Positions 27,270 through 40,228 of a DNA stretch of 64,000 nt are shown one piece after another; the first letter of the stretch is position 1, and every line of letters starts with the position of its first letter. The notes below the pieces were generated by a model. It searched no databases, was not told the origin of the DNA, and saw only the letters and a program-made list of their open reading frames with translations. The stretch lies in the NCBI RefSeq assembly GCF_041146395.1, contig NC_090999.1, forward strand, positions 65,539,001 to 65,603,000. The letters run 5' to 3'. A program made the translations under genes and the position numbers. The stretch comes from Eulemur rufifrons (lineage: Eukaryota; Chordata; Mammalia; Primates; Lemuridae).

Positions 27270-28930
27270 TTTTTTTTAAACAGGTAATATATGCACAGGG
27301 TAAAAGCTTCAAAAGGTACAAAAGGATTAACGGTGAGCATGAAGTCTCCCTCCTTTCCCAGTCCCCTGCCATCTCGCTCCCCTTTCAAGAGGCAACTTCT
27401 GAAACCACCTTCTTGGGCATTCTTTTAGAGACTGAATTTACATTTACAAACAAATGTATAGATTCTTTTTCCCCTACACAAACAGTACCATACTCTACAC
27501 ATTGTTCTGCTTCTTTTTTTTCCCCCACTTAATAGTAGACACCTGGAAGTGAAATTGCTGCATCAAGTATATCTGGAAAAATTGCACTACATACTACCAA
27601 ATTACCTTTAAAGAAGTTATACTAATTGTTATTCTCACCAGCAATGCATGTCCTCACATCCTTTGCCAGCTTGATGTAAAAAAATATTTTTCTTCTTATA
27701 AATATGGGTAGGTCATATTTGCATATATTTAACAGCCATTGGAATTTGCTTTACTATGACTTTTCCTACTTCTATTCTTTGCCTGTTTTTCTGTTGGTTT
27801 CTGGTTTGGGGATTTTTTTAAATTAATTATAGGCATGCTTTAGATATTAGCTCCATGTAAGAGATTCTGTAAATATTTTCTTTCCAGTTTGTTATTGGCA
27901 TTTGTCTTTTGACATGTTCTGGTGTTTTTTTTTTTATTTCAGCTTATTATGGGGGTACAAAAGTTCAGGTTATATATATTGCCCATACCCCCCCATGCCC
28001 CCGAGTCAGAGCTTCAAGCGTGTCCATTCCCCAGACAGTGCGCATCACACTCATCATGTAGGTATACACCCATCCCCTCCCCCCAGCCCCCACCTCTGTG
28101 TGATACCCAATTGGTGTTATTCCCAAATGTGCACTTAGGTGATGATCAGGGAAACCAATTTGCTGGTGAGTACATGTGGTGCTTATTTTTCCATTCTTGG
28201 GATACTTCACTTAATAGAATGGGTTCCAACTCTCTGCAGGAGAACAAAAGAGATTCTATATCACCGTTATTTCTTATAGCTGAGTAATACTCCATGGTAT
28301 GTTCTGGTGTTTTTTACATATAGAAATTTGTATTTTCATGTAATCAAATTTATGAATCTTTGTACCCCATAAGTATATATAATTATGACTTGTCAATTTA
28401 AAATAATTTAAAATTTATTTATGAATAAAAAAATTATGTAACTTTGCTTTTGTGGTTTTGGGATTTTGTATCGTATTTAGAATGGTCTTTCCCATTTACC
28501 TCTTTTAAGATTTTTATTTTTCACCTTTAGATCTTTGACCCATCTGGAATGTATTACATATTAGAGATCTAACTTTAGGTTTTCTTTTAAATGGTTACCC
28601 AATTGACTTTTTATTTAGTAAACTATCTTTTGTCTCACTGGTTAAAAATATCACTTCATTAAATAATGTCTTTCATTGAATAAATTATCTTTTCCCCCAT
28701 TGATTTGAATGGGGGAAAAGTCCTATTTACACTTATGCCTTTTCTGAACATTTTATTTTGCACTGGGCCATTCTATATTATTTATTAATCTGGTAGGACT
28801 AGTCCCTTTGCAACAGTTTTCTTTTTCAGAATTGCCCTAGCTACTCTTGCTCACTTAGTCTTTCCGTTCAAATTTAGAATAAGTTTGTCTAGTTACAAAA
28901 GTGAAAAATCCTATTAGTCTTTTCTATGAA
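27270..28930 (-). repeat. Old L1ME-type fragment, interrupted by a younger L1
   Basis: Reads on the minus strand as L1 ORF2 and 3' UTR; the plus text includes gaagtgaaattgctgcatca, ttattctcaccagcaatgca and later gatctttgacccatctggaa. A young L1 at 27931-28298 splits it. Limits are approximate. Confidence 0.65.
27931..28298 (-). mobile_element. Young 5'-truncated L1, - strand
   Basis: Short T tract, then cagcttattatgggggtaca (the reverse of an L1 3' UTR) through to gctgagtaatactccatggt, the end of ORF2. A perfect 17-base target duplication (atgttctggtgtttttt at 27914-27930 and 28299-28315) shows a complete insertion event. The 3' UTR form matches that of the L1 at 51820, the lemur type. Confidence 0.88.
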
Positions 28931-30230
28931 ATGAGTAAATGTATAGCCTAATTTAGAATTTCGTTCTTTATGATAGTTATTCTAAAGAATATAGTCAGCT
29001 TTTCCCTTTATTCTTTTTTCCTATCCCTCAATAGTATTCCAGTTTTTCTTCTACATATAGATCAGTTTCTCTGTAGAGATTTTTGAAAAGTAGGGACTTT
29101 AAAAAATAACTACATAGGCCCCAATCCACACCAATTGAATTATAATTCAAGGAGGGAGCCTGGGCATTGTTTTATACCATTTTGTTTGTTAATCCCTCCA
29201 TGATCCTAATATGTAGCCAGAGTTGAGTTTATTCCCATTTGTTTTGTTATTTGTTATTTTTACTATTTTAAGTGAATCTTTCTTCCACTATATCTTCCAA
29301 CTGGTTTTTGTTAATATATGCAAACTCTATTTCTATATATTTATTTTGTACCAAACCACTTGTTTGTAATAGTTTTTCAAAGCATATATTTTCTAAGTAA
29401 AAAAAAATTGTGAATAATAATTTTACATAACTTCATTACTTTTTCAAATTCTCTTTGAAGTTTTTTTCATGAGCCAATTCATCTCCTTTCTTTTGTTTAT
29501 TCAGTGAATTTATATGATCTTATCTTTATGAATTTCTGAGAAATAAATTTCACTCCAATATATATCTGATATATTGTATCTACTTACATACTCTGAAAGG
29601 AAACCCTTAAGAGAAAGATCTCAATATTAGATTAATGTTAAAATTATATAAATCTACCTCCCATCTCCTAATTAAGCTTAAAGAACATAAAATAGCTCAT
29701 ATGTGCATGTATATGTTAGTTATTGGGGGAAAAGCAATAATAGAAATGTGGTTCTTAAAACATAGGCTTGTGATGATAAATATAATCCACATTCTACCCA
29801 AACCCTTCAAGATGCATTCATTGTGAGAATTTACCAAGCATCTACAATGTTTTCAGCATATTAAGTATAGGGTCATAATTAGGTACAATTGAATTTTCAG
29901 GACAACGTCTAATTCAAAATGATATTAATTTGAATTAGACCATGAACAGCCATAAAAACAGAATATTAAGAAACTCACAAAACCAAGACCTTATCTAATG
30001 CCAGAAACTGAAAAGAACTGACACTAATAAAAGCTGGATTGAGAGCAATTTGGGGGCCCCAATTTTTACTGTCTCCACTGCTACCACCCTATTCTAATCT
30101 ACCATGATCTGTTGTTTGGAACTTTGCAACAGACTCACTCCCAAGAGGTATCCCTGAGTCTATCCTCGGCTTTCCTCAACTCAGCCAGAGTGATTCTTGT
30201 CAAATATAACTGCTCACATCACTGAATACT
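28931..30230. other. ARSK-GPR150 intergenic, AT-rich, nothing assigned
   Basis: Likely continues as eroded LINE sequence, but I cannot name it. A short segment near 29100-29200 resembles a MER5-type end. No coding region is supported. Confidence 0.4.
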
Positions 30231-30234
30231 CAAA

Positions 30235-30745
30235 CTCGCCACTGGTTTGTCATCTTTTCCCGTAAAAGCCAAAGACATCACAACAGCCTACAGGCCCTAA
30301 GTAATCTGGTCGCATGTTCTCTCCCAGACTCCATCTCCCTCCACACTCCCAGCTGGTTCACTCTGCTCCAGCCACACTGGCCTCACCGTCCCTCTCCAGG
30401 CATACCAGGCATGTATCACCTCAAGACCTTTGCACTTGTCAGATCTTTCTACCTGGAACGCAGTCCTTTCCTCAGACTTCTACATGACTCACTTTGTTAA
30501 CTTTTTCAGGTCATTGCTTAAATGTCACTTCGCAAGATCTTTCCTGCTTTATTTGTCTCCATAAAAATCATTACCATCCAATATAGTGTGTGTTTTCCAT
30601 GCTTTATTTGTTTATACTGTCTCTTACCTCTCCTAATCCCACCAGAATAAAAGCTCCATATGGGCATGGCTTTTCATCCTTTTTTCCCCCTAAAGTATCT
30701 CAAGTGCCTGACACATAGGAGAAGCTTAGTAAACTTGTTGAATCA
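30235..30745 (+). repeat. L2-type LINE fragment
   Basis: Contains cagctggttcactctgctcc, ctcaagacctttgcacttgt, aatgtcacttcgcaagatct and the 3' end gtgcctgacacataggagaa then gttgaatcaa, in canonical L2 order. Confidence 0.8.
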
Positions 30746-30923
30746 ATTTACTTGGAATTCTAGTTTTTCAGATATCACACTGATTTAGAAACCAACACAT
30801 TAGGCTACAACAGAGCAGGGAGTAAAAGAGCATAGCCTTCTCAAAAAAGTAGAGCCTTCTAGGAACAGTAAATTCAAGCAAGATCCTGGAGAAAAGAGGC
30901 AACGAAGGGATTCTATCTTTTCT

Positions 30924-31757
30924 TAAATATTTTTTTAATTGACACAATTATTGTGCCTATTTATGCGGTATGGCATAACATTTCTATACATATGTGTGAT
31001 GATCACATCAGGTTAATGAGAAATATCCATCACCTCAAACATTTCTTTTTGTTGGGAACATTCTAAATCTGCTCTTCTAGCTGTTGGAAAATATACAATA
31101 AATTTTTGTTAATTATAGTCACCCTATAGTGCTAGAGAACACTAGAACTTACTCCTCATATCTACCTGTACTTTCGCATCTGTTAACCAATCTTTGGCTA
31201 TTCCCTATCTCTAGTAATCACCATTCTACTCTCTACTTCTGTAAGATCAACTTTTTTAGCTTCCATGTGAGTGAGAATATGCAGTATTTGTCTTTCTCTG
31301 CCTGGCTTATTTCGCTTAACATGATGTCCTCCAAGTTGATCCATGTTGCTGCAAATGAAAGAATTTTGTTATTTTTATGGCTAAATAGTATTCCATTGTG
31401 TATATGTGCCACATTATCTAGTCAGCCGTTGATGGACACTTAAGTTGATTCCATATCTTGGCTATTGTGAATAGTGCTGCAATAAACATGGGAGTGCAGA
31501 TATCGCTTTTTGATATACTGATTTCCTTTCTTTTGGATATATACCCAGTAGTGAGATTGCGAGATCATGGTAGTTCTATGTTTAGTTTTTTTGAGGAACC
31601 TCCATACTGTTTCCCATAATGTCTGTACTAATTTCCATTCCCAACAACAGTGTATGAGTTCACCATTCTCCACATCCTCACCAGCATTTCTTATTTTTTG
31701 TCTTTTAGTTAATAGCCATTCTAACTGGAGTAAGATGATATCTCATTGTGATTTTAT
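30924..31757 (-). repeat. L1 3' segment, - strand (L1MA/L1P type)
   Basis: Contains tggctaaatagtattccatt, gccgttgatggacacttaag, ggctattgtgaatagtgctg and ttggatatatacccagtagt, the reverse of the ORF2 end. 3' UTR sequence comes first. Old but well preserved; frames are broken. Confidence 0.85.
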
Positions 31758-31769
31758 ATTTTTCTATGA

Positions 31770-31960
31770 AAAAGGCTGTATGTTAAATATTTTAGGCTTT
31801 GTAAGCCATATGGTCTCTTTCACAGCTACTCAATTCTGCTGTTGTAGCATGAAAGCAGCAACAGACGCTATGTAAACAAATGAGCATGGCTATGTTCCAA
31901 TAAAACTTTGTGTACAAAAATACAAGATTTGACCTGTGGGCCATAATTTTCTAAATGCTG
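31770..31960 (+). mobile_element. MER20-type hAT element
   Basis: The order gaaaaaggctgtatgttaaa, ttaggctttgtaagccatat, gtctctttcacagctactca, tgttccaataaaactttgtg, gacctgtgggccataatttt matches what I recall as MER20, a non-autonomous hAT-Charlie element of about 200 bases. Confidence 0.7.
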
Positions 31961-31967
31961 ATCTAGA

Positions 31968-32112
31968 ACAATGGTTCACAACTTTGCTGCAAATTGGAAT
32001 CACCTAAGGATGTTTAAAAAGTATTAATGCCTTGCTCCTACCCCAAGCTGTGGGATTTTTAAAAGCTTCCCAGGTGATTCAAATATGTAGCAAAATTTGG
32101 GAACCATTGATC
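31968..32112 (+). mobile_element. MER5-type hAT element
   Basis: Terminal inverted repeat caatggttcacaactttg at one end and gggaaccattg at the other, with ggaatcacctaaggatgttt and tcccaggtgattcaaatatg between. Directly follows the MER20-type element. Confidence 0.65.
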
Positions 32113-32289
32113 TGGAATCTTGCTATGGTCCTAAAACAAGAAGCATCCACGTCCACTGAGAGCCTTATCTGTTTTAATTTGTCCTTGGTTTAAAAAAATG
32201 GATTTTCTATTCTTTCTACTAAATAGAAAGAGTAGAAGTCGTTTTCCATTTCATTGAACCCAGGGTATCCTAGTGAAAACTATTAGAAT

Positions 32290-33288
32290 TAATGGAATTT
32301 GTTAAATGGCTACATATAGAAAAATCAATATATAACTATAAGAACAATCACAAGATAAAAATGGAAATTAGGGAAAATATTCCACTCATTATGACATCCT
32401 ATAAAACAATTTCAATTTTAACAAGAGTTACAAAACTAGATTTTAAAAACTATAAGGCTCTATTGAAGTATATAAATAAGATATGAACATGGAATGGCAG
32501 CATGTTTTAGGGAGGGAGGATCTAATCTTAAAATATCACTTCCCCAAAATTAATATATAAATTTCATGCAATCCTGATTTTATTCCTAAGGTGATTTTTT
32601 GTTTGCTTGCTTGCTTTTTTTTTTTAATTGAACTAAATAGCCTTAAAAGTTTTTATGGAAAAATTAGTGTCTGAAGTAATTAATAGAATTATGGGAAAAG
32701 AATACTGAAGTGGGACTAATCTTACTAGTTGTTAAAACCATACTATAAACCACTGAATCAAACTGAGAACTTAGTGATCAGGGGGCATGAAACAAGAAAG
32801 ACGACTCAACACAAACTAGGTAGGAAATAGAGATCTAGACCTGTGTTGGAACTAGTATTCCCTTCTACACTGGTCACATATTGTGTGTGTGTCTGTGTGT
32901 GTGTATACTGTTTATGATTATGTATATTAACTTCTCATTAGATAGAATTTTTAACCCCAACTTTTTTATCTTAACATTAAAAAGCAGAATCTTAAAAATA
33001 ATTATTGGATCAAAAAATTATAATTACATGGTTTTTTAAAAAAATAAAAGTGAGAAAATTTAGAGGAGATTGGGTCACATTTAGGATGGTATGGCCATAG
33101 ACAAAAATGAGAAAATTTAGAACAATATATCATAAAACCAAAACTATATTCAGGAGAATATTCTTAACCTTAAACTTTTATTATTAAGAGGAAATAAAAA
33201 TGCACTGTTCAATTTTAAAAATTACCTAGAAAACAAAATATGCATAAATTTTGTAATATTTATGACAAAGAGATTTATATCCTTAAAT
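32290..33288 (+). repeat. Old L1M ORF2 fragment
   Basis: Contains ttcatgcaatcctgatttta, tttttatggaaaaattagtg and ctataaaccactgaatcaaa, in L1 ORF2 order but full of stops. Confidence 0.5.
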
Positions 33289-35690
33289 AATGTTTTGAGA
33301 GTTCTGCTTCCACTTAGGATAGGAAAAGCTGCAAGGGAATATTGCTCCCACATAAATAACCACCACTAAAAGAAAAAAATAAAGCCTGATAATCTACAAA
33401 ATCAAAACTTTTCTTGAGCCTCTCAGACCGACAGAGATTGCAAGGCAATAGGTGAACTGAATTCCAAAGGGTGGCAAACCCCTCCAAGGAGATGTGAGAC
33501 ACTCTAAACTGTTTTACCTTTGACAGAACATGGGAGGAAAAGCTACCAGCCAAAAATGTGGGTAAGAAAACAACTGATATTTTGACACATTCTTAAAGGC
33601 CAAATGCATGTGAAAATAACAGTAAAAACTCCAGGAACCCCCCCACACACAGGGAGTCCACACTGACTAACCAGCTTTCTTTCATGGACATCACCATCAA
33701 CTCATATAGGAGACAGGGCAGGGACCAGATGGAGCACCCCCTGTCAGACACATGTGCAGATTGGGAATGGCTGCCTCTGGAGCACAAACACAAAACCCAG
33801 AACCTTTCCTCATTTAAAGCAAAACCCATTTGCCACTGTGGCAGGAGCAGGAAACCCTCTCAGCTCTAGTCCTCAGCAAAAGGTCAGCTGTCACTGGGGA
33901 GAGGTAGACTATAGCAAAAGCCATCTGCTGCTGAGGGAAATGGAGAAACCCAATCATGTCCAGAATCCTTCGTTACAAAGCAAAAGTCTCTCACAAAAGG
34001 GATAAGGACAGGAAACTTGCTCCTGGAAGTTACAAGGCAGAGTTCAGCTGCCATAGGGGGAAGTGACAGGAGTGTGGAGCAAGTCCTACACTTGAGAGTT
34101 AGGCCCCTCCTGGCCTGCATAAGACTGAGGTTGGAATAGGAGGGCCAGGAAAGCTACCCTGCTCCCACCATGAGCAACAGCACACTACTTGTGGGAGGTG
34201 GGCAGAAGAGTGGAGAGAGAAACATCCCCACCCAGACTCCCATGGCCAGGTGTGCAGGGCTGGCTGAAAGTTGAGGGTGGAACAAGAACACTAAGGAAAA
34301 ACCCTCCAGCATCCCTGGCCTCACACTAATGCAAGATAGCAGTCTGGAGGAATTTTAAGTCAGTACTATTAAAATGACAACTATAGCAACAAAAAATCCA
34401 AACCTAACTCAACTACTGACTAGATTTACTCAACCGTCCACCTAATGGCCCAACAGATGAAGAAGCATTCCCATTTTCAGAAGTAAATACTATCTACATC
34501 AGTCATTATTATTCTCTGACATACAATATCTGGCATTCGGTCAAACTTACAAGGCAAAAAGAAAAAGAAAAAGAAAACAAGACCCATTTTTAAGAGATAA
34601 AACAGTAAACAGAACCAGACTGAGAGATGGCTCAGAGGTTGAAACTATCAGTAAGGAACTTTAAAATACTATGATATATGTTGAAGAATCTAGTGGAAAA
34701 TATGTACAACATGCATGAACAGATGGGAAATCTCATCAGAGAGAAGGAAACTATAAAAAAAGAATAAAATGGATATACTAGAAATTAAAAACATGCTATC
34801 ATGGATGAAGAATATCTTCAATTGCCTTAACAGCAGACTAGACACAGAAGAATTAGTGAACTTGGATATTGGCCATTAAAAATTTTTCAAAATAAAATAC
34901 TGAATTTCAAAGGGTTACAAGCCCCTCTGAGGAGAGATGGGACAAAGGAACAAAAGAGTGAAAAAGTGGAGAAAAATAAAGCAGACCACCAAGAGCTGTG
35001 GGATAATATGAAATAGTATAATATATGTGTAATTCAAGACACAGAAGGAGAATAGAGAAAATGTAAGAAGAAATATTTGAAAACATAATTGCTGAGTATT
35101 TTCCAAAATTAATGAAAGACAACAAATCACCAACCTAAATGTTTAGAGAAGCCCCAGCAGTTTATACACAAAGAAAAGCACATATATAAGCACATCCTAG
35201 TCAAACTGTTGGAAAACACAGATAAGGAGAAAATCTTGAATGCAACTGCAGAAAAAAGAAACATTCCATACAAAAGAACAAAGATAAAAATTACAAAATT
35301 ATGTCATTACAAAAATGAACAAAACCATCAAAAACTATACAAACCAGAAGACAATGATGCAACTTCCTTAAAGTACTGAAAGATAATATAACAATTCTGT
35401 CTTGAAAAAAATAAATATTTATAAATTAAATATTTTATATATAAATTATATATTTACATAAATCAGTAAAGATATTGAAAGAAAGAAAAACTGTCATCTT
35501 AGAGTGCTACACACCTGGCAAAATACCTGTCACAAATGCAGGTAAAATAAACACTTTGTAAGACCGAAAAAAAAAGCTAAGAGAATTTGTTGCCAGCAGA
35601 CCTGAACTATAAGAAATGTTAAAGGACATTCTTCAAGCAGAAGGAAAATAACGCCAAATGAGAATCTGGATCTACACAAAGAGAGAACTT
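33289..35690 (+). repeat. HAL1/L1M-type LINE remnant
   Basis: About 2.4 kb beginning gttctgcttccacttaggat, with ORF1-like middle text (ccagactgagagatggctca, aaacatgctatcatggatga) and an end section cagcagacctgaactataag, aaatgttaaaggacattctt. The length and lack of ORF2 in this stretch fit HAL1, a half-L1, but the naming is from memory. GC-richer frames near 33600-34100 are not genes. Confidence 0.5.
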
Positions 35691-36310
35691 GGAAAACTCT
35701 TACATTGCATAAAATGGTACAGTCTCTGTGGAAAACAGTTTGGCAGTTCCTCAAAAAGTTAAACACAGAATTACCATATGACCCAGTAATTCCTCTCCTA
35801 GGTATATACCCAAGAGAACTGAAAACAGGGATTCACAGAAAAACCTGTACATAAATGTTCATAACAGAATTATTCACAATAGCCAAAAAGTGGAAACAAC
35901 CCAATATCCAGCCTCTGATTAATGGATTAAAGAAAATTGGTAAATCCACACAATGGAGAACTAAGAGGAATGAAGTACTGTTACATGCTACAATATAGAT
36001 GAATCTTAAAAACATTCAAAGTGAAAGAAGCCACACATAAAAGGCTACATATTATAGGATTATGTTTATATAAAACATCCAGAATAGGCAAATCCATAGA
36101 AACAAAGTAGATTAGTGGTTTCCAGCAGCTGGGGAAAGAAAAGAATGCATATGGGGTTTCTTTTCAGGATGATGAAAAAGTCCTAGAATTAGATAGTGGT
36201 GATGGTTGCACAAACTTGTGAATATACTAAAAAGCACCAAATTGTATACTTTAAAAGGCTGGATTTTAGGGTATGTAAGTTATATCTCAATTTTTAAAAT
36301 GAAGAAATAA
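35691..36310 (+). repeat. Old L1M 3' end
   Basis: Contains aacagtttggcagttcctca, ttaccatatgacccagtaat, ggtatatacccaagagaact, attcacaatagccaaaaagt and a 3' UTR with ggtgatggttgcacaaactt, the classic L1 ORF2 end and tail. Confidence 0.8.
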
Positions 36311-36319
36311 TAAAACATT

Positions 36320-36900
36320 GTTTTACATCTATGAGAATGACAAACGACGCTCATACTGTAGGGACTATGGGAAAAAAGACACACACATTGCTTATGTCCC
36401 TTGTCAAGGGCAACTCAGCACCATGTATTAAAATGCTTTAAAAATGCATGTGGTCTGTCTTAGCAATTCCAATTACAAGATTTTATTGTAAAGTAATAAC
36501 TGAATGTGTATGCTAGGATGTATGAAAAGAAATGTTCTTCACAGAATCATTTATAAAGTGAAAATCAGAAAACCTTTGTCCAAAAATAGGGGGTTATTTA
36601 TATAATTATAATTCACTTAACAGTAAACAGACAATTATATCATATTTTTACTTATTGACATGGAAATCTATCCAAATACAATCTTAAGTGGAATAAAAGC
36701 AGGATGCAAAATGTTGCATATAGTATGATCTATTTTGGGAAATATGTAAATCTAATCATCATAGCGTGAAAGATGCGGAACTAAGTATTAACAATAGTTT
36801 TCTCTGGACAGTATGTTAGGTGATTTTTTTTGTGTGTCAATCTATATTGTCTAATTTTCTACTTTTATAAAAAAAATACTAAAATTTCAAAACATATATA
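36320..36900 (+). repeat. Second old L1M 3' end
   Basis: A different L1M copy: aaatgttcttcacagaatca, aatagggggttatttatata, ttgacatggaaatctatcca, gtggaataaaagcaggatgc, gttttctctggacagtatgt. Confidence 0.65.
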
Positions 36901-37720
36901 TCAAGCCTAATATCACCCATCCGGAAACAAATTAACATTATGCACCCCTGAAATGATACACCAAGGATGGCACCAACCTATGTCATATTCCTGCCAAAAA
37001 GTCTAACCTAATTATGTGGAAACACATCCAATGTTAAGGACATTCTGCAAAACATGTGTCATGCACTCTTCAAATGTCAGCAACATAAGACGAAAAAGAA
37101 AGACTGGGAGACTGTTCCAGATTAAAGACCACTAAAGAAATATTATAATTAAATACAATTCATAATCCTTGATTATGTTCAGCTCAGTGAGTGAAAATAA
37201 GCCCATAGCAAAACACATCTTTGTGAAATTTGTTAAAGACAAAGAAAACAATAGCAAGCTTCTAGAAAGGAAAAAACAATGATCACATGCAAACAAATCA
37301 TAAATCAGAATGGCTTAAGGCTTCTCAACACAAACACTCTGAAGCCAGAAGGCAAGGGAGCAATGCCTTCAAAATTCAGAAGGAAAATTATTTTCCAAAA
37401 TAGAATTCTAAACCCAGTCAAATCATCAGTTAAGCATGAGGGTGGAATAAAGAAATTGTCAGACATGTAAGAGCCCAAAAAGCTACTCTTTCTCAAGAAG
37501 TCACCGAAAACTGCTTTCTTCCTGAGCAAGGAAACAAAACAGTAAAGAAAAAATACATTAAATCCGAAAATGGGAGAAGCAGTATGAGATAAGCAAAAGG
37601 AATCTCTAGGATGATGATGAACTGAGACGCCAGGATGACCTCTGGGCTAGAGGGCAACCTGTCCAGACTGAATCTACATGACTCAAATAATGAGTACAAT
37701 GAAGTCTCTCACTGCTTTGT
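36901..37720 (+). repeat. L1M/HAL1-type fragment
   Basis: Contains ggcttctcaacacaaacact, tgaagccagaaggcaaggga, tagaattctaaacccagtca and ataaagaaattgtcagacat, text shared with the 33289-35690 element. Frames are short. Confidence 0.5.
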
Positions 37721-39100
37721 CCTCTAGCTTTGCATGACCTTTTTAACCTTATGAAATACTGGATGATGTGTTCTACCAAAAGGGAAGAAATTAAGAAAAA
37801 AGATCAGAGATTTAAGAAATAGGAACTATAACCCAAGAGAAAGGCAGAGAGTTTCAATAATGACAACAAATCGATGTCCCCAGACAATAGTTACGCAGCA
37901 GGCCTAGAGAGAAATCAGCCCAAATAAAAGAAAAATGGAAGTCTCTGGTAAAGAGGTTTCCATGAAAAGAAATCAGAGTTGCTATACTATATTATGAAAC
38001 TGACCTTGTAGAAATTGTATGGAGGGACTATTTGGAGGTATAGGAAGAATTAGCTATGGTCACAATGAAAAGTAAGAAAAGGCAATTATTAACTTCAAGA
38101 AAATAATGAGATTTGCAATATATCACTCAGCTGAGAATATTTTCATTTTATAGTAATGTAAACACAAAATATAGGTCTAACTCCATATTACAATATTACT
38201 GTATTAACAATATGGGAACAGGGAAACAGTGGGGACAGAGGTGTGCGTGCTAAATCTTTATCCTTATCTAATAAAAAGTAAATAGATAATATCTAAAATT
38301 GTTGAATCAATAAATAGCATCACACACTTACTATTTAGAATTATGGAAATAAGTAAATACCAGAAGCAACAGGAAATAGAGAAGTGGAAATGTATAGGAC
38401 AAGGAACCCTGTTTATCAGTCTTCTAGTTCTCTTTGACTTTCAGAACTATGTGCATGTATTATTTTGATAACAATTAGTTTTAAAATCAATGTTTCATCA
38501 GATCTCACTAAAGTTCTGTGAAATGTAATTTCACTGGTAGAGTCTCGTTTTATAATATAAAAGGGCATTTCAACAAATTTGAGGCAAATTATAGAAGTAT
38601 CTTGAAAATATTGACTGGGTACTGACTAGGAGAATCATTGAATGATGGCAATTGCTCAGAGAAAGCTCCCTGGAAAAAGTGGATTATAAACTGGGATGAT
38701 GTGTGCTATACATAAAACTCTCTGAAGAGACAGTGTGCAAATCAGACTAGGATTTTAGATTTTCAAGGCTATCACTCTACCTCTTTCTTAAATGCCCCAC
38801 CAAGAATGGTTATTCTTATATCTCCACAGAGTTACCTTGGGCTCCTCGGGATGATATTGGCATAGGTACCAAAGGCATTTTTTCTTAGTTGATGGATCTA
38901 TAGTCAAGACAAGAATTTATGCTCAAAGTTATCTGAAATGCATCATATATCCATTAATTCATCAACTCAACACATATTCACTGATATCTACCATGTGTCA
39001 GACCTAGTGCAAGGCACTGCATACACAATGATGAAAATAATGAAGGTCTCTGGCCCAGGACAACAGCTTGGGAAATGGGATTCCTAGAGCAGCTGGCAAG
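37721..39100. other. Intergenic, mostly unassigned
   Basis: AT-rich sequence without a gene. A short L2/MIR-like antisense end is visible at about 38955-39045 (tcaacacatattcactgata ... gtgcaaggcactgcatacac). Confidence 0.4.
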
Positions 39101-40060
39101 ATTATAATCTGTAGACACCAAAACCTCCTATCCTGTGCATCTCAAAGTTCCAAATGTTTCCTCAGCCTGGGAATGTGAACCCCAGCAAACGCCCACACCT
39201 CCCTGGCCCCCAGACCAAGAAGTACAGGAACTTCTCTTTTTACCACAATGAATGCGGAAGGTGCACAAAAGACAAATTGATGCTTACAACAGGAAAACTA
39301 AAATTTGTTTGTGAGGAGGCAGGGCTAAAATGAAAGAGCATTTAATCTAAACCATTTCCTGTGACTTGGATTTCTTTTTTAAAAATTGGCCGCCTTATCA
39401 TTTTCTTAGTCACCTCTTCTCTAGGCTTATTGGAGGCGTAGTCCCTCCTAGCAACCTCCCATCTGCTGGAAAACAGAATCAAGAGAACGGGGAGCATGAT
39501 GACACATCCCTCACTGGATGAAAATATTGGGGGAAAGCAATAAATGTACTACCTATTTGCATAAAACCTATTAATGCCCTCTTCAGACTGATGAAATGAA
39601 TTTTTACAACACCGAGAGAGCAGCTGTGATCCACCGCTTCTAGTAATGAGGATTTGGAACAATCTGCAAACCACTGCCACTCCCAAAAACAACATCACTG
39701 AATTCAGTACTCTCTAATTAAAATACTCTCATTGTTGGGCAGAAGACGACACATCTTTACGCAAGCTTTATCTCATAGGTCTTCTATTTGCTCAAAACGC
39801 TATTAGGTTTCTTGTGTTCCTGTTTTTCTCATGCTAGTGAAGATTCGTGGCATTTCAAACCACATTTTTTTAAAAATCAGAATTAAGATTTATCCTATTA
39901 TTTTCGTACTGGCAATCACGAAACTGTTAGGGCTGGGGGAAAGGCTTGTCTCCTGTGTTGGTCGGGGATAACATTAGCCTTTACAATGGCCAAGCAAAGC
40001 GACCTTCTGTCCTGCTGTGCGTTACATGTAAATAGCGAACGGGTGAGGTTCCCAGAGCCT
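39101..40060 (+). promoter_or_regulatory. Repeat-poor upstream region of GPR150
   Basis: This roughly 1 kb shows no recognisable repeat, unlike almost everything around it. It contains homeodomain-type cores (ctaattaaaa near 39715) and moderate GC. Absence of repeats next to a CpG-island gene suggests possible constrained regulatory DNA; this is inference only. Confidence 0.3.
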
Positions 40061-40220
40061 AGAGGTGGCTCCCGGGAGGGCAGCGTCGGGGGCCACTGCA
40101 GAGAAGGGAAGAGGATCTGCTGGGATTAGGAGGGGAGACGCGGAGAAGGTGGAGAATAGGAATCATGTGTGTTCCTCGAGTGTACAACCCACATTTGAGT
40201 GACACATGACGAGGACGACC

Positions 40221-40228
40221 TATAAAAA
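40221..40228 (+). promoter_or_regulatory. GPR150: TATA-like box upstream of GPR150
   Basis: TATAAAAA lies 171 bases before the first base of the GPR150 start codon. A start site 25-32 bases downstream would fall near 40250, giving a 5' leader of about 150 bases. It is unusual to see a good TATA box within a CpG island. Not proven. Confidence 0.4.

Noticed and set aside
27902..28287. Frames of 78-121 codons on both strands
   Set aside because: They fall in the 3' UTR of a young L1.
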